Source: Chloroflexota bacterium
GTDB lineage: Bacteria; Chloroflexota; UBA6077; JACCZL01
Assembly: GCA_030447245.1 (NCBI GenBank)
Contig: JAUJPG010000015.1
Coordinates: forward strand, 69,725-108,413
DNA: 38,689 nt
Reading direction: 5' to 3'
The translations under genes were made by a program, and so were the position numbers. Below, one piece after another: positions 14,255-23,933 of the stretch (positions are counted from its first letter, which is position 1; every line of letters starts with the position of its first letter). The notes under the pieces were generated by a model that searched no databases, was not told where the DNA came from, and saw only the letters and a program-made list of their open reading frames with translations.

Positions 14255-15985
14255 CTAGACCACAGCCAGGCTGGCATCTCCATAGTCCAGGAAGGGAAGC
14301 ACGCGGGTTTCACCGTGGCTCTGGTTCAGGTGTACCCGTCGCGGCGATCCCGCACGGTCAGCTCGGCCGCTCGCTCCTCCGCGGGCCGTATCCGCCGCCG
14401 CCGTGTCGATCAGGAGCAAGTCGCCGGCCTGGAGCTCGACGCTGTCCTTGCCGCCGAGGCCTGGGCATTGCCGCCGCGCTCCAGGGTGACCCCTTGGCCG
14501 GCCGGACTCGCCACCGAAGATGCCCCAGGGAGCGAGGCGGCAGCGCTCGACCATGGTGGTCAGGCGCGCCTCCGGGGCGAGGACGCGGTAGGCGCGGCGA
14601 ACGCCGAGGCCGCCGCGGCCGCGGCCCGGCGCCCGCTGCCGGGGCAGAAGCTCGTGGCGCTCGACCACCAGCGGGTACTCGTGCTCGATCGATTCGACTG
14701 GGGTGTTCATCGTGTTGCCCATGTTGCTGCGCAGGCCGCTCAGACCGTCGCGGGTGGCGCTGGCGCCCTCGCCGCCGCCGTGGACCTCGTAGAAGATGAA
14801 CGGCGTGCCGTCGGGCCGCCGCCCGGCCACGATGCCGATGGCGGCCGAGCCGACGCCGGCCGCGATCACGCGGTCTGGCAGCGCCTGGGCGAACGCGCGC
14901 ATCAGGGCTTCGGCAACCCGCTGCGAGGTCTCGTGGTTGCCGCCGACGACCGGGGCATCGGGCGGCGGGTGGAGGACGGTGTTCTCTGGCACGAGGACGC
15001 TCAGCGCACGGTAACAGCCGTCGTTGGCCGGGATTGTGGGACCGAGCAGCGCCTTGCAGACGTAGTAGACCGACGAGCAGGCGACGAAGTAGGTGGTGTT
15101 GATCGGCCCGCGGGCGGGTGGGTCGGTGGCGCTGAAGTCGAAGGTCGCCCGATCGCCGTGCTTGGTGATCCGCACGGCGATGCCGATCGGCCGATCGACC
15201 AGGCCGTCGCCATCCAGGGCATCCTGGCCGACGTAGACGCCATCCGGGACGTCGCGCAGGGCGGTCCGCATCAGCAGGTCCGACTCGTCCATCAGCCGCC
15301 GGAAGCAGGCCAGGACGGTTGATCGGCCGTGCTGCTCGAACACGTCGGCCAGCCGCCGGGCCGCCACGACGACGGCGGCGCGCTGGGCAAAGATGTCGCC
15401 TTCGCGCTCGGCTGGTCCGCGCAGGTTAGCCAGGAGCAGGTCGAGCGTCTCGCGGATCGGGCCGTCGGCGTCGAACAGGCGGACCGGGGTTATCTGGAGC
15501 CCTTCCTGAACCAGGTCGGTGGCCCAGGGCACGTAGCTGCCGGGGAGCGCGCCGCCGACGTCCGGCCAGTGGCTGAGCGCGACCGCGAAGGCGACCAGCT
15601 GGCCGTCGAAGAAGACCGGCTTGATGGCCTTGACGTCTGGCAGGTGGTTGCCGCCGACGTCGGGCGCGTTGGTGAAGTAGACGTCGCCGTCGCGCAGCCG
15701 CTCGGGCGGGATGCGCTTGAGGAACTCCTTGATGGTGAAGGCCATGCAGCCGAGGTGGACTGGGATGTCGTGCTCGCCCTGGGCAACGAGCTGTCCGCGC
15801 GCGTCGGTCAGCACGCACGACAGGTCGCCGGCTTCCTTGAGCAGCGGCGAGCGGGCCGAGCGCATCACGATCACCCGCATCTCGTCGGCAATCGAGAAGA
15901 CGGCGTGGCGGACGATCTCGAGGGTAATCGGGTCGGGGGCGTCAGGCACGGAGCCTGGCACCCCGACCCGCGCGTCCTGGCTCAC
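14255..15985 (-). CDS. hyuB: Hydantoinase B / oxoprolinase-family subunit (HyuB)
   Basis: From GTG 15985 (after GGAGGATGGAG). The family start DPITLEIVRHAVFSIADEMRVIVMRSARSPLLKEAGDLS is followed by GEHDIPVHLG, DVYFTNAPDVGGNHLPDVKAIKPVFF, FDFSATDPPARGPINTTY and VVGGNHETSQRV. HyuB is one subunit of ATP-dependent N-methylhydantoinase/5-oxoprolinase enzymes; the usual partner hyuA is not adjacent, as the upstream 300 bp hold no gene on this strand. In the last 100 codons local indels shift the frame: GGNAQ is out of frame and GGGGYGPAEERA after LLLIDTA is broken, so the true stop is probably near 14325. Domains are clear; activity of this copy is uncertain. Confidence 0.85.
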   Translation of the reverse strand: MSQDARVGVPGSVPDAPDPITLEIVRHAVFSIADEMRVIVMRSARSPLLKEAGDLSCVLTDARGQLVAQGEHDIPVHLGCMAFTIKEFLKRIPPERLRDGDVYFTNAPDVGGNHLPDVKAIKPVFFDGQLVAFAVALSHWPDVGGALPGSYVPWATDLVQEGLQITPVRLFDADGPIRETLDLLLANLRGPAEREGDIFAQRAAVVVAARRLADVFEQHGRSTVLACFRRLMDESDLLMRTALRDVPDGVYVGQDALDGDGLVDRPIGIAVRITKHGDRATFDFSATDPPARGPINTTYFVACSSVYYVCKALLGPTIPANDGCYRALSVLVPENTVLHPPPDAPVVGGNHETSQRVAEALMRAFAQALPDRVIAAGVGSAAIGIVAGRRPDGTPFIFYEVHGGGEGASATRDGLSGLRSNMGNTMNTPVESIEHEYPLVVERHELLPRQRAPGRGRGGLGVRRAYRVLAPEARLTTMVERCRLAPWGIFGGESGRPRGHPGARRQCPGLGGKDSVELQAGDLLLIDTAAADTARGGASGRADRAGSPRRVHLNQSHGETRVLPFLDYGDASLAVV

Positions 15986-16134
15986 CGTGACTCCATCCTC
16001 CGGCCCGGGCCGGCCTGGGGCTCGTGACCTCGAACGGTCGGCAAGATCTTGCGCTACGCGACGGTCGGTCTGCACGTCGGCGGGCGGTTGCGGCGGGTGG
16101 CCGGGCGGCGCACAATGGGGCAGTCCGCTGCCCG

Positions 16135-16230
16135 GTCGACGGGCCAGACGACGTGCGCGGCACGCTGAATCTGATCACCCCGGAGCGGCTGGACACCGTG
16201 CCGGATCTTGCCGTCATCGTTCTGGCGTCG
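16135..16230 (+). pseudogene. Possible fragment of a cyclase-family gene
   Basis: PDDVRGTLNLITPERLDTV resembles the N-terminal GxLNLLTPE motif of the cyclase/kynurenine formamidase family. Nothing else of the family is seen, so it would be only a remnant in the 300-bp gap between hyuB and 16548. Confidence 0.3.
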
Positions 16231-16284
16231 ACGCTTCAGGGGCCGCGGCCGGCCGTCAAGCGGATGAGATATTCCAGCCGCTGG

Positions 16285-16548
16285 TCACTGTAGCGCCTTC
16301 GGCATCCCGAGGATCTCGTGCAGGAGGACAGCTTGGCGGAGCGCCTGTCCCGACGAGAGCGCGTGTCGGAGCGCGCGGCGCGACAGGGTGTGGCGGTCCG
16401 CGGAGGCCCGCGCCACCTGTGGCCTCGTCCTCACTCCCTCTTCACTCGGCGACGCCGTTGACCGTCTGATCTGCTCCGCGGCCGGTCTTGCCGTGCGCGC
16501 CGGCGTCCCATCCTCTCGCCATGGACCCATATCTCGCCTCTGTTCCAT
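16285..16548 (-). CDS. Small conserved-type protein downstream of floA
   Basis: 87 residues beginning MEQRRDMGPWREDG and ending ALSSGQALRQAVLLHEILGMPKALQ. The ATG at 16548 has a strong GGGAGG at 7 nt. The middle is polar and Arg-rich, and the C-terminal 25 residues form an amphipathic helix. I recognise no domain. The gene starts 35 nt after floA on the same strand and probably belongs to the nfeD-floA operon. The strong ribosome site and clean C-terminus argue for a real gene. Confidence 0.55.
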   Translation of the reverse strand: MEQRRDMGPWREDGTPARTARPAAEQIRRSTASPSEEGVRTRPQVARASADRHTLSRRALRHALSSGQALRQAVLLHEILGMPKALQ

Positions 16549-16582
16549 GTCCTCGATCCTCCCGACGTCAGGGAGACGGCCG

Positions 16583-17536
16583 CTACTCAGTTGAGTCCAC
16601 CTCGGCAAGCGATCGGCGCATCTTAGTGTCAGCCTGGACGTTCTCCATGCGGTAGTGGTCCATGACGCCGAGCCGACCGCTGCGGAACGCTTCGGCGAGG
16701 GCGAGCGGCACCTGCGCTTCGGCTTCAACGACCCGCGCACGCATCTCCTGCTCGTTCGCCACCGCCATCGCTCGACGCTCCTCGGCCTTCGCCTGAGCGA
16801 TCTTCTTGTCCGCTTCCGCCTGGTCGGTCTGGAGCTCGGCGCCAATGTTGCGCCCGACGTCCACGTCGGCGATGTCGATCGACAGGATCTCGTAGGCGGT
16901 GCCGGCATCCAACCCTCGCGAGAGAACGAGCTTGGAGATCGCGTCTGGGTTTTCGAGCACCGACTTGTGACTGCCCGCCGAACCGATCGACGACACGGTG
17001 CCCTCGCCAACCCGAGCGATGATCGTCTCTTCACCCGCGCCACCGACCAGGCGCTCGATGTTGGCCCGCACCGTCACGCGCGCAATCGCCATAACCTGGA
17101 TCCCGTCTTTTGCGACCGCGGCAACTTTCGGCGTCTGGATGACCTTCGGATTGACGCTCACTTGCACCGCTTCGAGCACGTCGCGGCCGGCCAGGTCAAT
17201 CGCCGTCGCCCGTTTCCAAGGCAGGTCGATGTTCGCTCGATCGGCCGAGATCAAGGCCGTCACGACCCGACCCACGTTCCCCCCGGCCAGGTAGTGCGCC
17301 TCCATCTGGTTGACGTCCAGGTCGAGTCCGGCCTTGGTGGCGCTGATGAGCGGGCGAACGATGTCTCCGGGATTCACCTTCCGCAGCCGCATCCCGATCA
17401 GCGTGCCGAGCCCGACCCGAACCCCGGAAAAGATAGCCGTGATCCAGAGACCGACCGGCACGAAGTAGAAGAACAACATCACGAATACGAGCGCCAGGAA
17501 CAGTATGGGAAGAAGTGGAATAAACGTCGTCAGCAT
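16583..17536 (-). CDS. floA: Flotillin-like protein FloA
   Basis: 317 residues. An N-terminal membrane hairpin ([34 protein letters not shown], residues 8-41) is followed by [58 protein letters not shown], characteristic of the FloA/YqfA family, then an SPFH domain and an Ala/Glu-rich coiled coil (about 245-290). FloA organises functional membrane microdomains. Its ATG overlaps the nfeD stop by 7 nt, the order known from Bacillus yqeZ-yqfA. Length is normal. Confidence 0.95.
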   Translation of the reverse strand: MLTTFIPLLPILFLALVFVMLFFYFVPVGLWITAIFSGVRVGLGTLIGMRLRKVNPGDIVRPLISATKAGLDLDVNQMEAHYLAGGNVGRVVTALISADRANIDLPWKRATAIDLAGRDVLEAVQVSVNPKVIQTPKVAAVAKDGIQVMAIARVTVRANIERLVGGAGEETIIARVGEGTVSSIGSAGSHKSVLENPDAISKLVLSRGLDAGTAYEILSIDIADVDVGRNIGAELQTDQAEADKKIAQAKAEERRAMAVANEQEMRARVVEAEAQVPLALAEAFRSGRLGVMDHYRMENVQADTKMRRSLAEVDSTE

Positions 17537-19071
17537 GGGTCACCTGCCCCTTTCGAAGAACCCGTCTCACTCGTCACTGTCGAGCGTCCCCGCCTAACGT
17601 CTCCCTGCCCAGCCTCCAGTCGTCGGACAATGCGACGGTACCCTTCGTCGCCGATGACGACGATCGCCTCCCCGCTTGAGATGTAGTCACCTTCGGTGAC
17701 CACATCGATCCGCTCTCCGTTGATTCGCGCGAAGCCACCCGGCCTCAGGTCCGACACGGCCACTCCTCTGGCTCCTGCTAGAGAGGTCGACAGCACCGCC
17801 GTCTGGCGCACCTCCCCCGACGCGGCGTCGTGGGCAGCCATCGGCGCTGCGAACAGCCCGTTCCCGCGCCTGAGGCGGGGCCGAACGTCAGGGGTCCCGA
17901 GCCGTGTTTGCAGGACGAGCCCCCCGAGCCTGGTCGTCCTTGGTAGAAGCCAGAGCAGCAGTGCTCCACCAGCCAACATCGTCAGGAGTGCGAGGCTCAC
18001 CGTGGAGCCGGCCCGCACGAGGTCTTCATTCGTGACGATCTCCTCGCCGATCAGGGACAGGAACAACCCGGAAATCAACGCGGTGAGCCCGATGCTCCCC
18101 GCCACGCCGAAGCCGGGAATGACGAACGCCTCGATCCCAAGAAGCAGCAGTCCGAGCAGCACCAGCACCACGCCTTCCCAGCCCGCCAGGCCGGCCAGCA
18201 TGTGGCCCCAGAAGAAGATCGCCAGCAGCCCGAGCCCGGCTCCGCTGGCGATACCGATGCTGCCACCGAGGAGGTCAGCCATGATGAGCAGGACGCCGGC
18301 CGACATCAACAGCGAGGCGATTACTGGGCTGGTGAGGAACCGCACGACCTTCTCGGCCAGCGTGGGGGACGTCTCCCGAACGGCCACGCCGGAGAGCCCG
18401 GCGACCTCGAGCAGCTCCTGGCGATCGGCGGCGACGCGGTCCGCGTAGCCCCAGGTCAGCGCCTCGGTCGTCGTGAGGGTCAGCAGCTGACCTCGATTGA
18501 CCAGGCCCTCAATCTCGATGGATGGATCGACCATTGCCTCGGCAATGCGAGGATCGCGGCCGCGGAGCTCGGCGGTCGACTTGAACGTCGTGCGCGTGGC
18601 AGAAATCGCCTTCTCGTCGGCCACCTCTCCCGTTCCTGTCACCGGAGTCGCGGCACCGACGACCGCGCCCGGCGCCATGTACAGCTCGCTGGCGGCGATC
18701 GCCACGAGCGCTCCCGCGGAGAATGCGTTCCGGTTCACAAAGGCGATCGTGCGAACCGGGGAACTGAGAATGGCGTGACGCATCTGGAGCACCGCGTCCA
18801 GACGACCACCCGGCGTGTCAATCTCCAGGATGACGGCGCGGGCGTTCTCTCGCTCTGCCTCCTCGAGAACACGCGTGAGATACGGCGCCAACCCGAGGTC
18901 GATCTGGTCACGTATCTGAACGACGAAGACCGAGCCCGCGCTGTCCTGCGCGCGGGACATGGGCACAACGTACGACGCGAGTCCGATCAGCAGCAGCAGA
19001 GTTCCTAGGCATCGCTGCCACCCAAGCTGATCACGCCAATTTCCGCTCAGAGTAGCGAAGACGCCCGGCAT
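17530..19071 (-). CDS. NfeD family protein, long form (ClpP-like protease plus NfeD)
   Basis: 513 residues from ATG 19071, which has GAAAGG at 7 nt; in-frame ATG 19089 is less well placed. A signal anchor ([20 protein letters not shown]) precedes a ClpP-like domain with [12 protein letters not shown] and [27 protein letters not shown]; the Ser of SAGA is the likely nucleophile. Four to five membrane segments follow (about 255-375) and a C-terminal OB-fold NfeD domain ([23 protein letters not shown]). It is co-transcribed with floA; NfeD proteases act with flotillin-like partners at the membrane. An extended -10 box lies at 19103-19094. Confidence 0.93.
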   Translation of the reverse strand: MPGVFATLSGNWRDQLGWQRCLGTLLLLIGLASYVVPMSRAQDSAGSVFVVQIRDQIDLGLAPYLTRVLEEAERENARAVILEIDTPGGRLDAVLQMRHAILSSPVRTIAFVNRNAFSAGALVAIAASELYMAPGAVVGAATPVTGTGEVADEKAISATRTTFKSTAELRGRDPRIAEAMVDPSIEIEGLVNRGQLLTLTTTEALTWGYADRVAADRQELLEVAGLSGVAVRETSPTLAEKVVRFLTSPVIASLLMSAGVLLIMADLLGGSIGIASGAGLGLLAIFFWGHMLAGLAGWEGVVLVLLGLLLLGIEAFVIPGFGVAGSIGLTALISGLFLSLIGEEIVTNEDLVRAGSTVSLALLTMLAGGALLLWLLPRTTRLGGLVLQTRLGTPDVRPRLRRGNGLFAAPMAAHDAASGEVRQTAVLSTSLAGARGVAVSDLRPGGFARINGERIDVVTEGDYISSGEAIVVIGDEGYRRIVRRLEAGQGDVRRGRSTVTSETGSSKGAGDPC

Positions 19072-19093
19072 ACGATCGCCTTTCTGCATGGTT

Positions 19094-19103
19094 ATTATCA
19101 CAC
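19094..19103 (-). promoter_or_regulatory. Extended -10 box of the nfeD-floA operon
   Basis: On the minus strand TG-T-GATAAT (TG at 19102-19101, box 19099-19094) is a good extended -10 element 23 nt before the chosen ATG at 19071. No clear -35 is visible, as is usual for extended -10 promoters. Confidence 0.5.
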
Positions 19104-19289
19104 GCGCTCGGCCGGATGTGTAGGAACGCAGAAAGAAGGCTAGAACAGTTAGCAGAACTCGCTATGGTACACTGCTGCTGCTCATCCTGATGACAGGCAC
19201 ATCGCCAGTAGAGAGGCGATGCGATTGATGCTTTGCTCTGAGTTGCGATACGCCTCGACCTTCGTGCGCCCGACTCGTGGTTCGACGCG

Positions 19290-19740
19290 CCGTTCAGGTC
19301 CGTCGATCCCCCGCCGTTCTCCGCCACCCGGTGTCACCCTCAGGTGTTCGGCAGACGCCGCCATCTAGTGCTCGTCCCGCCCGAGACGGTCGTCCGCTGG
19401 CACCGTCAACGCTGGCCGCTACTGTGACGGTGGTGATTTCACTGTCCGCTGAACCGCCACGGGTGAGCACGAAGTGTCTGGATCTGATCACCCACATCGC
19501 GAGCGACCATCCGCTCTAAGGAACCGAGCGTCGCGGGGAGCTCTTCTAGCTCCGCATCGTCGTCAGCGGCTGCTCGGTCCGCCAGCACCGCCGGTCGGGT
19601 TCCTGCCACCGGTCGAGTCAGACCTGGCACACCTCGCTGGCCAGACACTGGCACGACATCTGGGTGAGCGTCTCTTCATGGACCGGACGCTGACCTGCAG
19701 GACGCGACAGCGTGTTTGACGTGCAACCTCCTGTCAACTA
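19290..19740 (+). pseudogene. Decayed integrase-type (IS481-like) transposase
   Basis: Read through stops, the sequence gives PPETVVRWHRQRWPLL (19380-19425), VSTKCLDLITHIASDHPL-stop-GTERRGELF-stop-LRIVVSGCSVR and SQTWHTSLARHWHDIWV. This order matches integrase-core transposases (ETVLRWHR..., ENPLWGAERIRGELLKLG, SQTWRTFLRNH..DIWAVDFF). In-frame TAA, TAG and TGA codons replace conserved residues (for example the Trp of PLWG), so the copy is dead. The DDE residues cannot be placed. It borders the structured region at 19872-20068. Confidence 0.6.
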
Positions 19741-19871
19741 GATCGTTGATTTAGGATGAAGGAGTGGGGCTGGTGGCGAACAGTTCCCCCGCGACAAGTG
19801 TGGAGCAATCTAGACCAGGAGGTGTTTGAGAGGGACGCATACACAGCTGCGACTTGCACCCTCTTGCCGGC
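19741..19871. other. Non-coding stretch between transposase remnant and structured RNA
   Basis: No gene is recognisable. AGAGGG and CCCTCT around 19830-19866 can form a weak hairpin that may belong to the RNA that follows. Confidence 0.4.
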
Positions 19872-20068
19872 CGTGGTTAGCGTGCGGACTGGGCAGAAGT
19901 CTCGACGTATCCGGTAGCGTGACTAACCACGATAGATCGGAGGCTGTGAGCTAGCAGTCTCTTCATATATTACGTATGGCGGCAGCTACCGCCCGGGGTG
20001 CTCGCGACCCGTTATCTCGCGAGCTAGGTGGAGACTGCTTTCAGAGCAGTCTTTTTTTGTTTCTTTTT
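19872..20068 (+). ncRNA. Candidate structured RNA or riboswitch-like leader
   Basis: Perfect helices are packed here. CGTGGTTAG (19872-19880) pairs with CTAACCACG (19923-19931) and encloses inner helices (GACT/AGTC, CGGA/TCCG). AGCAGTCTC (19953-19961) pairs with GAGACTGCT (20031-20039), enclosing hairpins 19979-19993 (GGCGG/CCGCC) and 20000-20024 (8 bp, GCTCGCGA/TCGCGAGC): a three-way junction. The same GAGACTGCT can instead pair with AGCAGTCT (20045-20052) to form a terminator, so the two folds exclude each other, as in riboswitches. I recognise no known class. It could be a free small RNA or a leader for the gene at 20302. There is no protein frame. Confidence 0.5.
20032..20068 (+). terminator. 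Strong rho-independent terminator
   Basis: AGACTGCT, loop TTCAG and AGCAGTCT (8-bp perfect stem, 20032-20052) are followed by TTTTTTT-G-TTT-C-TTTTT. In GC-rich DNA such a T-tract is conspicuous. It ends the structured region and lies 233 nt before the next gene. Confidence 0.85.
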
Positions 20069-20301
20069 GCCGTGAAGGCGGCTGGAAGGGAGTGGCTGTG
20101 ACTATGGCATTGGCCAGCCAAGGTAATCCTGTCTGCGCTTGATGACGGGGGCTTCACCGACGTACGTGCGTGCGATGTGAGGCGGGATCTCGGTGTGGGA
20201 CGCAAGACCGCCAGGATGTTCCGCCTAGCTCACAACTCGGACGGGGATCGCGCGTCAGCCGACTGTGCGCTACCCCGGCTGGAAAAGAAAGGATACCCTC
20301 G

Positions 20302-22314
20302 ATGAAACGTTTAGCTGCCTCGTTCGTGCTGATCGCGACGGTCAGCGCTCTGCTGCTACCGTCATCGGCGGCTCGGCTGGTGCGCGCAGAAATGGCACCG
20401 GTGGTCCAGCGCTTCCGGATCACCGATGCTCAAGGTGATCAATCCGCTCCGCGGGTTGATGGCCGCTGGGTGGTCTACGAAGATGCGCGGCGGAGCAGGA
20501 CCGTCGCCACCGACACCGCCACCCAGACCCCGACACCCACGGCGACCGCTACACCGGAACCGAAGGCCACGGCGACGCCAACGCCCACAGCCACGGCGAC
20601 GCCAACGCCCACAGCCACGAGTACGGCTTTGCCCACCTCGGAGGCGACGGGCGCAGGGCTTACCGCGCTCAAGGTCGCGCTGCAAGTCACCGATCAGGCC
20701 GACATTCGCGCTCGCAACCTGCACACCGACCAGGACCGGCGGTTGACCGACCGCAGCAATGCCCGACACCCGGACGTGTCCGGCGACCTGGCTGCGTGGG
20801 CCGAGCTGGGCGACGACGGGAACTGGGGGATCGTCATCTACGACCTCGAGGGCCGCTCGGTCCTGCGCCGGATCGACCGCGAGGGCAACCAGGACTTCCC
20901 CGTCATCTCCGGCCGCCGGGTGGTCTGGCAGGACAATCGGCGGGGCGACTGGGACATTCGCGCCTACGACATCGACGAGCGTCGCGAATTCTGGGTGTCC
21001 GATAGCTCTGAGCGTGAGACGCGGCCCGCCATCGATGGCGACTTGGTGGCCTTCGAGCGGGATGATCAGATCTGGTATCGCGACCTGGCCAGCAATCGGC
21101 TCTTGCGGATCGAGGGCGTCGACGGCTACGAGCCGGCCGTGTCGGGCGATCGGATCGCCTTCCGCGGCGGCAGCCGCGACGACGAGCGCAACGCCGGCAT
21201 CTACGTCTTCGACCGCCGAGACGGCAGCCTGGTCCAGGTCAGCTCCACGCTCGACAGCCGACGGGGGACCCCGCGCATCCGCGGCGACCTGGTCGTGTGG
21301 TGGGATCGCCGCCATGGCGATCGCGACGTGTACGCCTATGACCTAGCGACCAGGACCGAGTTCCAGGTCAACAGCGACGACGACGACCAGGATCAGCCCG
21401 ACCTGGCCCCGGGTTCACCGGCCCTGGTCGTCTGGACCGATCGCCGCGGCGGCAGCTCGGACATCCGCGGCGCGCGCGTGGCGCTCGCGGCGGTTGAGGC
21501 CGAGCCCGCCCCGGCCCCGGTGAGTCTGCCGGTCGACCCAAGCCCGGCGGCCCCGCGCGATGCACGCTACTTCTCGCCGACCGGCTTCCGGATCGACAAT
21601 GACGCGATCTGGGAGTACTTCCAGGTCCGCGGAGGGGTGAAGAACTTCGGCTACCCGATTTCACGGATCTTCCAGTTCCTCGGGTTCACCACCCAGTTCT
21701 TCCAGCGCCACGTGGTTCAGATCGGGCCGGCGGGGCCACGGCTGGTGAACCTGCTGGATCCGGAGCTAATTCCGTACACCACGATCAACACCTCAACGTT
21801 CCCGCCCTACGACCCGAACCTGGCCGGCCAGGCCCCACCGGTCGGCTCGTCCGGGTACGACCGGGCGATCGTCGAGTTCGTCCGGCAGAACGCGCCCGAC
21901 CAGTACGCCGGCCAGCAGGTTCGATTTTTCGAGACGTTCGCGAGCCAGGTGGATCTGGCGACCGCGTTCCCAACCGGGGTCGGCAATCCGGAACTGCTGC
22001 CGGGGATCAATCTCGAGTTGGCGGGGGCGGTCACCAGCTACCCGTTCGCCGATCCCAACAATCCCAACTTCATTTACCAGCGGTTCCAGCGGGTGATCCT
22101 GCACTACGACGCCAGTTGCGGCTGCACCCAGCCGATCTTGCTGGCCGACTACTTCAAGGCGATCCTGATGGGCGAGAACCTGCCTCCGGACCTGGCCGAG
22201 CAGGCCAGCACCAGCCGCTTCTTCGCCCAGTACAACAACGCGGCCTCAGGCGGGGTGAACCGCCCCGACCTGTTGCCGGGCACCGAGCTGCTCTTCGCCT
22301 TCCAGCCGCAGTAG
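20302..22314 (+). CDS. Secreted TolB-like beta-propeller surface protein
   Basis: 670 residues from ATG 20302 (AAAGGA upstream). A signal peptide (LAASFVLIATVSALLLPSSAARLVRA) precedes residues with the propeller-type motif DAQGDQSAPRVDGRWVVYED, then a Thr/Pro linker (TPTPTATATP repeats, about residues 75-110). Five or so propeller blades follow, with repeats such as VSGDLAAWAE, VISGRRVVWQDNRRGDWDIRAYDI, AIDGDLVAFE and IRGDLVVWWDRRHGDRDVYAYDL. The C-terminal 250 residues (from YFSPTGFRIDNDAIWEYFQVRGGVKNFGYPISR) form a separate domain seen in Chloroflexota secreted proteins, with GYPISR-type repeats. Likely exported or surface-bound; ligand unknown. Confidence 0.85.
   Translation: MKRLAASFVLIATVSALLLPSSAARLVRAEMAPVVQRFRITDAQGDQSAPRVDGRWVVYEDARRSRTVATDTATQTPTPTATATPEPKATATPTPTATATPTPTATSTALPTSEATGAGLTALKVALQVTDQADIRARNLHTDQDRRLTDRSNARHPDVSGDLAAWAELGDDGNWGIVIYDLEGRSVLRRIDREGNQDFPVISGRRVVWQDNRRGDWDIRAYDIDERREFWVSDSSERETRPAIDGDLVAFERDDQIWYRDLASNRLLRIEGVDGYEPAVSGDRIAFRGGSRDDERNAGIYVFDRRDGSLVQVSSTLDSRRGTPRIRGDLVVWWDRRHGDRDVYAYDLATRTEFQVNSDDDDQDQPDLAPGSPALVVWTDRRGGSSDIRGARVALAAVEAEPAPAPVSLPVDPSPAAPRDARYFSPTGFRIDNDAIWEYFQVRGGVKNFGYPISRIFQFLGFTTQFFQRHVVQIGPAGPRLVNLLDPELIPYTTINTSTFPPYDPNLAGQAPPVGSSGYDRAIVEFVRQNAPDQYAGQQVRFFETFASQVDLATAFPTGVGNPELLPGINLELAGAVTSYPFADPNNPNFIYQRFQRVILHYDASCGCTQPILLADYFKAILMGENLPPDLAEQASTSRFFAQYNNAASGGVNRPDLLPGTELLFAFQPQ
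20566..20619 (+). repeat. 24-bp tandem repeat in the Thr/Pro linker
   Basis: Two identical 24-bp units (20566-20589 and 20590-20613) plus 6 bp of a third encode ATATPTPT. Length variation between strains is likely. Confidence 0.9.
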
Positions 22315-22351
22315 GTCAGGATATCGGCGAAGCTGGTCCACGATGTGCGTA

Positions 22352-22393
22352 GCGAGCCCCGGTCCTCTGGTATGTAAGAGGACCGGGGCTCGC
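22352..22393. repeat. Perfect 17-bp inverted repeat between genes
   Basis: 22352-22368 and 22377-22393 are exact inverted copies around the 8-nt loop GGTATGTA. It follows the propeller gene by 37 bp and can serve as a terminator or transcript stabiliser, although no T-tract follows. Confidence 0.8.
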
Positions 22394-22740
22394 GTCTGGC
22401 CTGTACCGACGCGTCCGCACGCAGTCACGACAAGCGTGAGCATGCGGCAGTTCCGTGTGGCCGTCATGCTCGCTCCGGCCACGACCTTCGGCACGATTCT
22501 CGCCCGGTGGGACCCATGAATGAGATCACCGCGCTGCTGGTTGATCTGTTCGTGATCTTCCTGGCGGCCAAGCTCGCCGCGGAGCTGTTCGAGCGCATCG
22601 GCCAGCCGCCGGTGATCGGGGAGCTCCTGGCCGGCGTGCTGATCGGTCCCTACGCGCTGGGCCTGATCGGCACCCCGGATACTGGGCTGATCGCAGCCTT
22701 CCACGGCGACGCGGCAGCGGCACAGGAGGCGATCAACCTA

Positions 22741-23933
22741 GTAGACTGTCACACACGATCTGACGGCTATGATGCTACGTGATTGGGGAGGCATCGGTCA
22801 TGACCAAGAAGCATCGAGTCGTGCTCTCGGTTGTAGAACGGGAGCAGTTGTTGGGTCGGGTTCATCGCGGCCGTGGTTCGGCGCAGGCGCTTGCGCATGC
22901 GCGGATTCAAGGCGGACGGGGGCGGACCGGGGTGGAAGGACGAGCGGATTGCGACGGCGCTCGACGTCAGCGTTCCGACCGTGGACGGGTGCGCAAGCGG
23001 TATGCGACCGAGGGCTTGCGGAGGCGGTGCAGCGAGCATTGCGGGCCCACAAGCCGCGGAAGCTCGATGGTGCCCAGGAAGCGCAGCTCATCGCCCTCGC
23101 CTGCTCGGCACCGCCCAAGGGTCGGGCGTGGGGTGGAGCCTGCGGTTGCTGGCCGGGCGGATGGTGGCGCTGTACGACGAGCTCGACGGGGTTTCGTACG
23201 AGACGATCCGCCCCGGACGCTCAAAAAAACGAGCTGAAGCCGTGGTTGAAGGCCCAATGGTGCATCCCGCCCAAGCAGAGCGGCGAGTTCGTCTGGCGGA
23301 TGGAGGACGTGCTGGATGTGTACTGCCGTCCATACGATCCTCGCGTTCCCCAAGTCTGCATGGACGAGACGAACAAGCAGCTCCTGGGGAGTGTCTGGCC
23401 GCGGAGCCGTTGCCGGCCATCCCGCCCACATCGACAACGAGTACCGACGACTCGGCACGGCCAACCTCTTCCTGTTCTGCGAGCCGCTGCGTGGCTGGCG
23501 ACAGGTGAAGGTCACCGAACGGCGAACCAAAGCCGACTGGGCGGTAGCGATCCGGGTGAGCTGGTCGACGTCCAGTATCCCGGAGGCCGAACGGATCGTG
23601 CTGGTCATGGACAACCTCAATACCCACACTCCCGCGTCGCTTTACGAGGCCTTCGAACCCGGCCGAAGCCAAGCGCCTAGCGGACAAGCTCGACATCCAT
23701 CCCCCAAGCATGGCAGCTGGCTCAACATCGCCGAGATCGAGTTGAGCGTCCTGGCGCGTCAGTGCCTGGACCGCCCGGATCCACGACAGCCTCGCGACGC
23801 TCACCCACGAGGTCGCGGCCTGGCAGGCCGACCAGAACGCCAGCCAGCGTGGCGTCGACTGGCGCTTCTCCACCGCCGACGCTCGCGTCAAGCTCAAGCG
23901 CCTTTACCCATCGCGACTAACGTGACAGTCTAC
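22741..23933 (+). mobile_element. IS630-type insertion sequence, 1193 bp
   Basis: Perfect 12-bp terminal inverted repeats GTAGACTGTCAC (22741-22752) and GTGACAGTCTAC (23922-23933) are flanked by TA at 22739 and 23934, the TA duplication typical of IS630/Tc1-mariner elements. The target was a CTAGTC site in the antiporter gene. The element carries one transposase gene broken by several indels. Confidence 0.93.
22800..23925 (+). pseudogene. IS630 transposase, several frameshifts
   Basis: ATG 22800 starts MTKKHRVVLSVVEREQLLGRV. Later frames give WKDERIATALDVSVPTV (helix-turn-helix), SYETIR-type, LKPWLKAQWCIPPKQSGEFVWRMEDVLDVY, CMDETNKQLL (first Asp), DNEYRRLGTANLFLFCEPLRGWRQVKVTERRTKADWA, VMDNLNTH (second Asp), and PKHGSWLNIAEIELSVLARQCLDR (Glu) to LYPSRLT and TGA at 23925. 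The DDE triad is recognisable but at least four frame changes are needed. Programmed frameshifting alone would not explain them, so it is inactive or the read is faulty. Confidence 0.85.

Noticed and set aside
19953..20052. T-box or known metabolite riboswitch
   Set aside because: No T-box sequence, no tRNA-pairing bulge and no matching core of TPP, purine, c-di-GMP or fluoride classes was seen.
20566..20619. CRISPR-like repeat
   Set aside because: The copies are directly adjacent without spacers and encode a TP linker.
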